From the NCBI GenBank assembly GCA_964442135.1, contig CAYTYN010000032.1:1-15749 (forward strand): a stretch of 15,749 bases of DNA, in the 5' to 3' direction. The DNA is from Avanaerovorax sp964442135. GTDB lineage: Bacteria > Bacillota > Clostridia > Peptostreptococcales > Anaerovoracaceae. Below the pieces are notes generated by a model. The model was not told the origin of the DNA. It saw only the letters and a list, made by a program, of their open reading frames with translations, and did not search any database. Every line of letters starts with the position of its first letter. Positions within the stretch are counted from its first letter, which is position 1. Shown in pieces: positions 1 through 5,886 of the stretch. The position numbers were made by a program, and so were the translations under genes.

Positions 1-21
1 TTTTTATTGGCTTTCACACGA

Positions 22-56
22 AATCATGACCACCGGCTGAGCCGGTGGTCATGATT
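22..56 (-). terminator. Perfect 17-bp inverted repeat after the permease gene; possible terminator
   Basis: Two 17-base arms (AATCATGACCACCGGCT and its exact complement) flank a single central G, so the RNA would form a long GC-rich hairpin about 11 nt past the stop codon of the minus-strand permease gene. The position fits the end of the ABC operon. On the minus strand only a short T run follows the stem, then TCGTGTG, so this is not a textbook intrinsic terminator. It could also be a 3' stabilising hairpin. There is no T tract on the plus-strand side. Confidence 0.5.
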
Positions 57-67
57 AAAGAAGATTG

Positions 68-3031
68 CTATTCTATGCTCTTCAGAGATTCTGTCATGCT
101 GACCTTCTGCAATTTAAAGTACATGGCAAACATTACTATGACGGCAAAGAGGAAGGTAAGCAGTACGGCGTATATATAACTCGGCCAAAGGATTCTCGGC
201 TCAAAGTAGATTAAATCCACCCTGATCATGTTTATGACGAAGGCGTGAAGTATTATTCCTAGGAACAGACCTGCCACAGCGCTGATTCCGGTGAGGAGGA
301 AATTCTCCCTGAATACGTAGGCGGAGGTTTCTCTGGAATAAAAGCCCAGCACCTTAATGGTGGCGATCTCCCGTTTCCGTTCGGTTATATTTATATTCGT
401 AAGATTATACAGGACTATGAATGCCAATGTCCCTGCCGATACGACTACCAGAACTACGATGGCGTTCAGGCTGTCCATCATGCTGTTGATCCTGTCTCTG
501 AATTCGGAATTGACGGTGACAGCGTTCACGTCGTCCAGATTCCTAGCCTGAGAAGCGGCTAGGTATACGTCTTCACCATCGTTTATCTTCACGAAGGCTG
601 TCTCATATTCCGCTTCGTCTCTCCACGCATCTTCATAGGTTTCCGGCGTCATGTAGACGTATCCCATAATGTAGTTATCGCATATGCCGCTTACGGTAAA
701 GTCCGCGCTGCGCATGTCGAGATTCCGAAGGGTCACCGTATCCCCTACGCTGATATCATAATCCTCTGCGTATTTCTTGCATATGATGACCTCTCCTTCT
801 TCAGGATATGAAAGCTGTTCATCTCCCGTGTGCAGGTCTACAAAGCCGTCAAGGTTATCTCCTTCTGTCACCACCAGTGTCATGGTTTTAGAGGTGCTTC
901 CTACGACGAGATCCGCCGATTCTTCATGGACAAAGGCTGCAGCCTCGGCATAGGCGGATATCGCCTCGCTGAATGACGTCTGTTCTTCATCAGTCCGTCC
1001 GGAAGAGAAGGTGACGGTGAAGTCGTAGGTGGATATCTCATCGTACTGGAAGTCGACTATTCCGCTGATGGAGTCCTTAAGTCCGAACCCGGTGAGCAAA
1101 AGGGCAGTACAGCCGCTGATACCCAGAACCATCATGAAGAAACGCTTCTTGTAGCGGAATATATTCCTGAGGGTCACCTTGTAGAGGAATCCAACTCGGT
1201 TCCAGATGAAGTGAACTCGCTCCAGAAGGATTCTCTTTCCGTTCCTCGGTGCCTTCGGCCTTATCAGCTCCGCCGGAACGATTCTGAAATCATTGAGACA
1301 GGATATAATGGTGGCGCCCATGGAGCAGACCAGAGCAACGGCTACGCAGAAGACGGCCAAAAGTCCGTTGAATTCGTAGTTAAGAGAATCGGTAAAATCA
1401 TACATCACTCCGTAAGCCTTCCAGATGACGGCAGGGAACGCCAGAGTCCCTCCGACAAAACCGGCTGCGGAGCCTATGAGGGCGGCGCTGCCCGAGTAAA
1501 ATAAATACTTTCCAAGAATCCGCGCGCTTCCGTAGCCCAGCGCTTTGAAAACGCCGATCTGGGTGCGCTGCTCATCTACCATTCTGGTCATGGTGGTCAT
1601 GCAGACCATAGCGGCTACCAGAAAGAAGAACACAGGGAAAATAGCGGAGATGCTGTCGACTATCTGGGAATCGCTGTCGAAGCACTCGTATCCTACGTTG
1701 CTCTCTCTGGTGAGAACGTAGATCTGAGGACTGGCTATATCGGCGATCTCAGCTTCAGCGTCCGCCAGCTCCTTCGCCGCCTCATCCAGCTGAGCCTGGG
1801 CGTCGGCGAACCGGCTGTCGGCCTCCGCTCTTTGGCTTTCGTATTCACTGCGAGCCTGAGCCAGCTCCTCCTCCGCTTCGTCAAGCTGAGCAAGACCGTC
1901 CTCTATCTGAGCAAGGCCTGCTTCAGCCTGTGCCTGAGAGGAGTCCAGCTGAGAACGGACGGCGTCGATCTGAGCCTGGGCGGCCGATAATGCTTCTTCG
2001 CCTATGTAAGGGGCATAAGCGTCCAGCTGAGCCTGCTCGTCGTCAAGAGCAGCGTAGGCTGCTTCTATTTCTTCAAGGGAGGCCAGAACCTGTGTTCTCT
2101 GGTCCTCCAGATTCTCTCTGCTTGCGGCGATCTCCTCCTCTGCGGCTACTATCTCCTCCAAGGCTGACCGGAGCTGAGCCTCGGCGTCGGCTTTTTCGGC
2201 GTTGAACTGGGCTAGGCTCTCCTCGTATTCAGCTTTTCCTTCTTCCAGCTCCGCCTCAGCGTCGGCTATCAGGCTTTCCCTTCTGATATCAGCAGCCTCT
2301 TCGGCGGCTTCCGTCACCTGATCCTCCATGGCGTCTACGCCGTCGTTGTATTCGTCCGAATAGATGGTACCTGAAATAGGCGCGTCTATATAGATTCCAG
2401 TAAAGTAATCGGAATCAAATCCTTCGGGAAGAATGTAAAAGAAAGCCGTAACGAAACCGTCACCTATGGAGGTGGTTCCTCGCTCGTAGTTCATATAGAG
2501 AGGGGAGGTCACAACTCCCACCACTTCATACTCATCGTAGACAAAGGCGTCCGACGTGTCGCCGGAGTTTTCTTCGGAAACGGTTATGATGGTTCCGATG
2601 GCGTCCTCTATGTCGCCGCTGTCTACAGCCTGCATATCTATAAGACATTCATTGGCAGACTGAGGCATCCGTCCTGCCAGCAGATTCGGTTTATTTATGT
2701 TTTCCGGTATGGACAGGGCCTTAAAGACCGAAACGGAATCCGATTGGTCTGTGGATACCAATACGTCGAAGGAGTAGTAGCCTTCCACGGTGGAATCCTC
2801 CAGGGAATCCGAGACGTATTCCACCGATTCCTCGTCATATCCGAGAGTAGACAAAAGCTGATAGTCAAAAAAATTGCTCTCCCTTAAATAGTCGTCCGCA
2901 GTGCTTACCATCTCGTCTCTGCATATATTGAGACCGGCGAAGAATCCAACTCCTAAACCGATTATGGCCAGTATAGCGACGTAACGGCCCATTGAATTTT
3001 TTATTTCCCGCAGAGTTGATCTGAACAACAT
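68..3031 (-). CDS. FtsX/MacB-type ABC transporter permease with long extracellular coiled coil
   Basis: Membrane subunit of a type VII (MacB/LolCE/FtsX-like) ABC system; such proteins usually pass motion from a cytoplasmic ATPase to an extracellular domain rather than pumping through a pore. In 987 residues: TM1 near 16-36; an extracellular domain to about 234; an Ala/Glu/Gln-rich coiled coil at about 235-432; an FtsX domain with three TM segments (about 461-580); a linker; TM5 near 631-650; a second extracellular domain (about 655-850); and a second FtsX domain with three TM segments (about 855-972). The coiled coil is broken near 336-348 (LDAYAPYIGEEAL), suggesting an antiparallel helical hairpin. 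I start at the ATG at 3031 because an AGGGG site lies 7 bases upstream; an in-frame ATG at 3058 lies inside the upstream ATPase gene. The gap to the ATPase stop is 10 nt. The substrate is unknown. Confidence 0.93.
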   Translation of the reverse strand: MLFRSTLREIKNSMGRYVAILAIIGLGVGFFAGLNICRDEMVSTADDYLRESNFFDYQLLSTLGYDEESVEYVSDSLEDSTVEGYYSFDVLVSTDQSDSVSVFKALSIPENINKPNLLAGRMPQSANECLIDMQAVDSGDIEDAIGTIITVSEENSGDTSDAFVYDEYEVVGVVTSPLYMNYERGTTSIGDGFVTAFFYILPEGFDSDYFTGIYIDAPISGTIYSDEYNDGVDAMEDQVTEAAEEAADIRRESLIADAEAELEEGKAEYEESLAQFNAEKADAEAQLRSALEEIVAAEEEIAASRENLEDQRTQVLASLEEIEAAYAALDDEQAQLDAYAPYIGEEALSAAQAQIDAVRSQLDSSQAQAEAGLAQIEDGLAQLDEAEEELAQARSEYESQRAEADSRFADAQAQLDEAAKELADAEAEIADIASPQIYVLTRESNVGYECFDSDSQIVDSISAIFPVFFFLVAAMVCMTTMTRMVDEQRTQIGVFKALGYGSARILGKYLFYSGSAALIGSAAGFVGGTLAFPAVIWKAYGVMYDFTDSLNYEFNGLLAVFCVAVALVCSMGATIISCLNDFRIVPAELIRPKAPRNGKRILLERVHFIWNRVGFLYKVTLRNIFRYKKRFFMMVLGISGCTALLLTGFGLKDSISGIVDFQYDEISTYDFTVTFSSGRTDEEQTSFSEAISAYAEAAAFVHEESADLVVGSTSKTMTLVVTEGDNLDGFVDLHTGDEQLSYPEEGEVIICKKYAEDYDISVGDTVTLRNLDMRSADFTVSGICDNYIMGYVYMTPETYEDAWRDEAEYETAFVKINDGEDVYLAASQARNLDDVNAVTVNSEFRDRINSMMDSLNAIVVLVVVSAGTLAFIVLYNLTNINITERKREIATIKVLGFYSRETSAYVFRENFLLTGISAVAGLFLGIILHAFVINMIRVDLIYFEPRILWPSYIYAVLLTFLFAVIVMFAMYFKLQKVSMTESLKSIE

Positions 3032-3041
3032 GCCAATACCC

Positions 3042-3743
3042 CTACCACTCAATATCATCTACAGAAAGTGTGTTCGTGTTTTTCTCTACGGAGTAAACTA
3101 CTCCGCTCTTTACCTTTATTATACGGTCAGCCATAGCGGTAAGAGCCTGGTTATGAGTTATTATGACTACAGTCATGCCCGTCCGCCTGCTGGTGTCCTG
3201 GAGCAGCTTCAATACAGCCTTGCCTGTGTTATAGTCTAAGGCTCCCGTTGGCTCATCGCACAGCAGCAGCTTAGGATTTTTAGCGAGGGCTCTGGCTATG
3301 GCAACCCGCTGCTGCTCACCGCCGGAAAGCTGAGCGGGGAAATTGTTCCTCCTGTCGGAAAGACCTACCATGTCCAGGACGTCAGCCGGATTCAGCGGAT
3401 CCTTGCATATCTGGGTGGCCAGGGACACATTCTCCAAGGCGGTCAGATTCTGAATGAGATTGTAGAACTGGAATACGAATCCGATGTCGTTTCTTCTGTA
3501 TGAGGTAAGGTCTTTGCTGCTGAGACCTGAAATATCCTCTCCGTCCAGGAGAACTCGCCCCTCGGTCAGGGTATCCATTCCCCCGAGAATGTTGAGAAGG
3601 GTGGTCTTACCTGCGCCGGAAGCCCCTACTATGACGCATATCTCGCCCTTTTCTATCTCAAAGTCGGCGTCCTTCAGAGCTTCGATGGAGATCTCTCCGA
3701 CGTGATATATCTTCTTAACGTGTTCAAACTTAACGTAGCTCAT
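3042..3743 (-). CDS. ABC transporter ATP-binding protein (LolD/MacB/FtsE-like)
   Basis: Cytoplasmic ATPase partner of the downstream permease. The 233 residues contain the full nucleotide-binding domain: Walker A GASGAGKT (40-47), Q-loop around FVFQFYN (89-95), signature LSGGEQQ (139-145), Walker B LLLCDE (159-164) followed by the D-loop TGALD, and switch histidine H197 in ITHN. All catalytic residues are intact. Length and motifs match the LolD/MacB/FtsE group that pairs with FtsX-type permeases. The start at 3743 is set by GGAGGA about 5-7 bases upstream; an in-frame start at 3770 would add nine unconserved residues. It is first in a two-gene operon and divergent from mraZ. It is unlikely to be the division protein FtsE itself, because its partner is a large double-FtsX-domain permease rather than a ~300-residue FtsX. 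Confidence 0.95.
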   Translation of the reverse strand: MSYVKFEHVKKIYHVGEISIEALKDADFEIEKGEICVIVGASGAGKTTLLNILGGMDTLTEGRVLLDGEDISGLSSKDLTSYRRNDIGFVFQFYNLIQNLTALENVSLATQICKDPLNPADVLDMVGLSDRRNNFPAQLSGGEQQRVAIARALAKNPKLLLCDEPTGALDYNTGKAVLKLLQDTSRRTGMTVVIITHNQALTAMADRIIKVKSGVVYSVEKNTNTLSVDDIEW

Positions 3744-3799
3744 ATGCTTCCTCCGGATTCGGGCAGTCAAAAACCGTAGTGCTAACCAAAGATAAAAAT

Positions 3800-3828
3800 A
3801 TTATACTATTTCGGCATTGCATAAGCAA
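3800..3828 (-). promoter_or_regulatory. Predicted sigma-A promoter of the ABC operon
   Basis: On the minus strand TTGCTT (3828-3823) is followed after exactly 17 bp by a perfect TATAAT (3805-3800). Sequence upstream of the -35 is AT-rich (CAAAATATTTC), like an UP element. Transcription would begin near 3793 and give a leader of about 50 nt before the ATPase start. A short inverted repeat TTGC-ATAA-GCAA (3817-3828) overlaps the -35 and could be an operator, but it is too short to claim. Confidence 0.65.
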
Positions 3829-4002
3829 AGAAATATTTTGTGAAGAGAAGACGGTGAAAGGGTGAAATGAAAGGTAGTTGCCTTTGAAGCTTAAGACCAC
3901 AACATCTTGTAGAAAAAAATGTATCGCTGAAAAAACACGGTAGGAAGGTGGGGACTTTTTCAAAAAAATCCCCTAATAATCACAAAAATGCCCATGTTTA
4001 CG
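3829..4002. other. AT-rich spacer between divergent promoters, with A-tracts and an imperfect inverted repeat
   Basis: No convincing gene lies in the 342-nt gap between the ATPase start and mraZ. Between the two promoters there are A-tracts at 3913-3919, 3930-3935, 3962-3968 and 3984-3988, and an imperfect inverted repeat at 3950-3973 (GGGGA-C-TTTTT against AAAAA-A-TCCCC, one mismatch). An AAGGTGGGGA sequence (3945-3954) resembles the MraZ boxes about 60 bp downstream. The A-tracts from 3930 onward are spaced at roughly whole helical turns from the -35 of the dcw promoter, so intrinsic bending is possible. Confidence 0.4.
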
Positions 4003-4031
4003 TTGAAAAGTGGGAAAAGGTGGTGTAAAAT
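4003..4031 (+). promoter_or_regulatory. Predicted sigma-A promoter of the dcw operon
   Basis: TTGAAA (4003-4008) and TAAAAT (4026-4031) are separated by exactly 17 bp, each matching five of six consensus bases. Transcription would start near 4038, about 48 nt before the mraZ start. Two MraZ-type boxes lie between the hexamers, so a bound MraZ would block RNA polymerase. This is the only clear promoter upstream of the dcw genes in the window. Confidence 0.75.
4006..4025 (+). promoter_or_regulatory. Predicted MraZ operator: two boxes at 10-bp period
   Basis: AAAAGTGGGA (4006-4015) is followed directly by AAAGGTGGTG (4016-4025), so the GTGG cores repeat every 10 bp on one face of the helix. Known MraZ sites, such as TGGGN repeats with 5-bp spacers in E. 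coli and AAAGTG-type repeats in Mycoplasma, have the same layout upstream of mraZ. The sites fill the spacer of the predicted dcw promoter, which predicts repression. Binding itself is inferred. Confidence 0.72.
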
Positions 4032-4039
4032 TTTTCTAC

Positions 4040-4049
4040 AAAAGTGGGA
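4040..4049 (+). promoter_or_regulatory. Possible third MraZ box downstream of the transcription start
   Basis: AAAAGTGGGA at 4040-4049 is an exact copy of the first box (4006-4015), placed 34 bp from it and 24 bp from the second. It falls just past the predicted start of transcription. The spacing is not a whole multiple of the 10-bp repeat, so it may be a separate weaker contact or a chance copy. Confidence 0.45.
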
Positions 4050-4085
4050 CAGTGTTCATCGTTTCGGTTGCCGGAGGTTGCGGTC

Positions 4086-4520
4086 ATGTTTATGGGTACC
4101 TATAACAACTCAATAGACTCTAAAAACAGGCTTATCGTACCCTCTAAGCACAGAGATCAGCTGGGGGGAAGGTGTGTCATAACTAAAGGCATCGATAAGT
4201 GCCTTTACATCTATCCCATGAGCGAATGGGACAGGCAGATGGAAAAGCTTTCCCAGCTTCCTGAGTCTGACCCTAAGGTCAGAGCCTTCATCCGTCACAT
4301 GTGCGGAGACGCCGACGAATGTGAGTTCGACAAGCAGGGGAGGATCATAGTGCCGGGTGTACTCAAGGATTACGCTGAAATAGACAGGAGCCTGGTCACT
4401 ATAGGATCCATGCGCCGCATCGAGGTCTGGGCCAGGGAGGTTTGGGAAGCTCCCGAGAACGCCGAAAACAAGATGGACAGAAAAGAGATAGCTGCGACCC
4501 TGGCAGAATACGGATTCTAA
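4086..4520 (+). CDS. mraZ: Transcriptional regulator MraZ
   Basis: DNA-binding regulator that heads dcw clusters and represses its own operon by binding repeats upstream of mraZ as a multi-subunit ring. The 144 residues match the family length. Two SpoVT/AbrB-like MraZ domains each carry the DxxxR signature: D11-SKN-R15 (NSIDSKNRLIVPSK) and D82-KQG-R86 (CEFDKQGRIIVPGVL). The start at 4086 gives the usual MFMG N-terminus and has GGAGG 8 bases upstream; the longer frame from 4044 would begin near the predicted transcription start and over the third MraZ box. The stop codon is followed within 2 nt by the rsmH ribosome binding site. Matching boxes lie in the promoter spacer upstream. Identification is firm; the regulatory direction is inferred from the box position. 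Confidence 0.97.
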   Translation: MFMGTYNNSIDSKNRLIVPSKHRDQLGGRCVITKGIDKCLYIYPMSEWDRQMEKLSQLPESDPKVRAFIRHMCGDADECEFDKQGRIIVPGVLKDYAEIDRSLVTIGSMRRIEVWAREVWEAPENAENKMDRKEIAATLAEYGF

Positions 4521-4534
4521 GGGAGGTGGCCGCC

Positions 4535-5470
4535 ATGGATTTTAATCACGTTCCCGTGCTTTTAGACCAATGCATGGACGGTCTTGCCATAAAGAAGGAC
4601 GGCGTCTATGTAGACGGCACCCTTGGAGGCGGAGGTCACAGCTCGGCCATATGCGAAAGGCTGTCCGAAGAAGGGATCCTCATCGGTATAGACAGAGATG
4701 AGGACGCACTGAAGGCGGCAGGGAACAGATTGAAGGGGTATCCCTGCAGAAGGATACTGGTAAAGAGCAATTACTCAGACATAAAAGCCATATTAGAGGA
4801 TAACGGCATAGAAGCCGTAGACGGAGCCCTGCTGGATCTGGGGGTGTCGTCATTTCAGCTTGATAACCCGGATAGAGGCTTTTCATATATGAAGGACGGC
4901 CCTTTGGATATGAGGATGAACAGGGACGACAGCCTTACAGCTATGGACGTGGTCAACGTATACTGCCGAGAGGAGCTTACCCGGCTCATTTCGATGTACG
5001 GAGAGGAAAGATGGGCGTCCAGAATAGCTTCTTTCATAGAAAGAGCCAGACTTGAGAAGCCTATAGAGACTACGGAACAGCTGACGGAGATTATAAAGGC
5101 GGCAATTCCGGCCTCCGCCAGAAGGACAGGACCCCATCCGGCCAAGAGGACATTTCAGGCGATCAGAATAGAGGTCAACGACGAGCTGGGTCAGCTGGAA
5201 AAGGCATTGGAGGATTTCTGCGACGTATTGGCTCCCGGCGGAAGACTGTGCGTCATATCCTTCCACTCTCTGGAAGACCGGATCGTCAAGGATGTAATAG
5301 CCGGAAGAGCGAACCCGTGCACATGCCCTCCGGAGCTTCCTGTGTGCGTGTGCGGTAGGGTGGCTGATATTGAAAAGGTGACGAAAAAGCCTTTGACCCC
5401 TTCCCCTGAGGAACAGGAGGGAAATCCGAGAGCAAGAAGCGCGAAGCTTAGAGTTTGCGTGAAGATATAA
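4535..5470 (+). CDS. rsmH: 16S rRNA (cytosine(1402)-N(4))-methyltransferase RsmH
   Basis: Methylates N4 of C1402 in the 16S rRNA decoding centre using S-adenosylmethionine; also called MraW. The 311 residues match the family length. The SAM-binding loop DGTLGGGGHS (27-36) is followed by the acidic residue in GIDRD (51-55). Family blocks are present: DLGVSSFQLD (101-110), RGFSYMKDGPLDMRM (114-128), PHPAKRTFQAIRIEVNDEL (200-218) and ISFHSLEDRIVK (241-252). A late four-cysteine stretch, CTCPPELPVCVCG, is common in Gram-positive members. The start at 4535 has GGAGG 8 bases upstream and begins MDFNHVPVLL, the usual RsmH N-terminus; an in-frame start at 4442 would lie inside mraZ. It follows mraZ by 14 nt and precedes ftsL by 10 nt, as in most Bacillota dcw clusters. 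Confidence 0.97.
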   Translation: MDFNHVPVLLDQCMDGLAIKKDGVYVDGTLGGGGHSSAICERLSEEGILIGIDRDEDALKAAGNRLKGYPCRRILVKSNYSDIKAILEDNGIEAVDGALLDLGVSSFQLDNPDRGFSYMKDGPLDMRMNRDDSLTAMDVVNVYCREELTRLISMYGEERWASRIASFIERARLEKPIETTEQLTEIIKAAIPASARRTGPHPAKRTFQAIRIEVNDELGQLEKALEDFCDVLAPGGRLCVISFHSLEDRIVKDVIAGRANPCTCPPELPVCVCGRVADIEKVTKKPLTPSPEEQEGNPRARSAKLRVCVKI

Positions 5471-5480
5471 GGAGCAGGAA

Positions 5481-5810
5481 ATGAACACATCGAGGGAGAA
5501 AAAAAGAACGCTGATGACTATATGGGTCATAGGGCTCATAGGTGTCGCCCTGGTAGTGCTTGCAGCCTTCGCCGCAGAGTTGAAGTGCACCAATAACGAG
5601 CTGGTGTCCAAGGGACAGGCTCTCCAAGGTGAGGTAGATACTTTGAACGTGAAGCTGAAAGCCACTAACAGCGTAGCGTATATAGAAACCGTCGCTATTG
5701 AGGAGCTGGGCATGGTATATCCGGATGAATCTCAGTGCGTGTACCTTTCCGAGGATGAGCTCCCTGACGGAGACCTTGCCATGATAATCAGGGAAAACGC
5801 GTATAGCTGA
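5481..5810 (+). CDS. ftsL: FtsL-type cell division protein
   Basis: Small bitopic division protein, expected to form the FtsL-DivIC-DivIB scaffold that activates septal FtsW and its class B PBP. The 109 residues show a basic cytoplasmic tail, one membrane segment (about 12-33), a short coiled coil (about 34-62) and the C-terminal block IETVAIEELGMVYPDESQ, typical of FtsL/DivIC-like proteins (glycine-methionine followed by a proline-containing turn). The order rsmH - small TM/coiled-coil protein - class B PBP is the canonical position of ftsL. AAGGAG lies 6 bases before the ATG. Primary sequence is weakly conserved in this family, so the name rests on topology, the C-terminal block and position. 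Stops TGA and TAA occur back to back at its end. Confidence 0.88.
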   Translation: MNTSREKKRTLMTIWVIGLIGVALVVLAAFAAELKCTNNELVSKGQALQGEVDTLNVKLKATNSVAYIETVAIEELGMVYPDESQCVYLSEDELPDGDLAMIIRENAYS

Positions 5811-5886
5811 TAACTTTAAATGGGTAAAGGGAACCGGGCGGCTGAATAAAACCAGAATGTCCGGTTTTGCAGTAAAGGGGGGACAG

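Noticed and set aside
1736..2329. Low-complexity repeats in the permease gene, considered as a DNA repeat array
   Set aside because: The repetition comes from heptad coding for Ala, Glu and Gln in a coiled coil; units vary in length and sequence.
3730..3963. Minus-strand frame of 77 codons covering the divergent promoter region
   Set aside because: It starts with TTG, has no ribosome site, runs across the predicted ABC promoter and overlaps the ATPase start. Its composition does not look like a protein family.
4883..5713. Long minus-strand open frame (276 codons) opposite rsmH and ftsL
   Set aside because: It is antisense to conserved rsmH blocks and its cysteine-, serine- and histidine-rich composition is typical of a mirror frame.
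5831..5876. Inverted repeats (AACCGG/CCGGTT and AAAACC/GGTTTT) between ftsL and the PBP gene, considered as a terminator or attenuator
   Set aside because: The stems are short, the loops large, and no T tract follows. Genes on both sides clearly belong to one operon.
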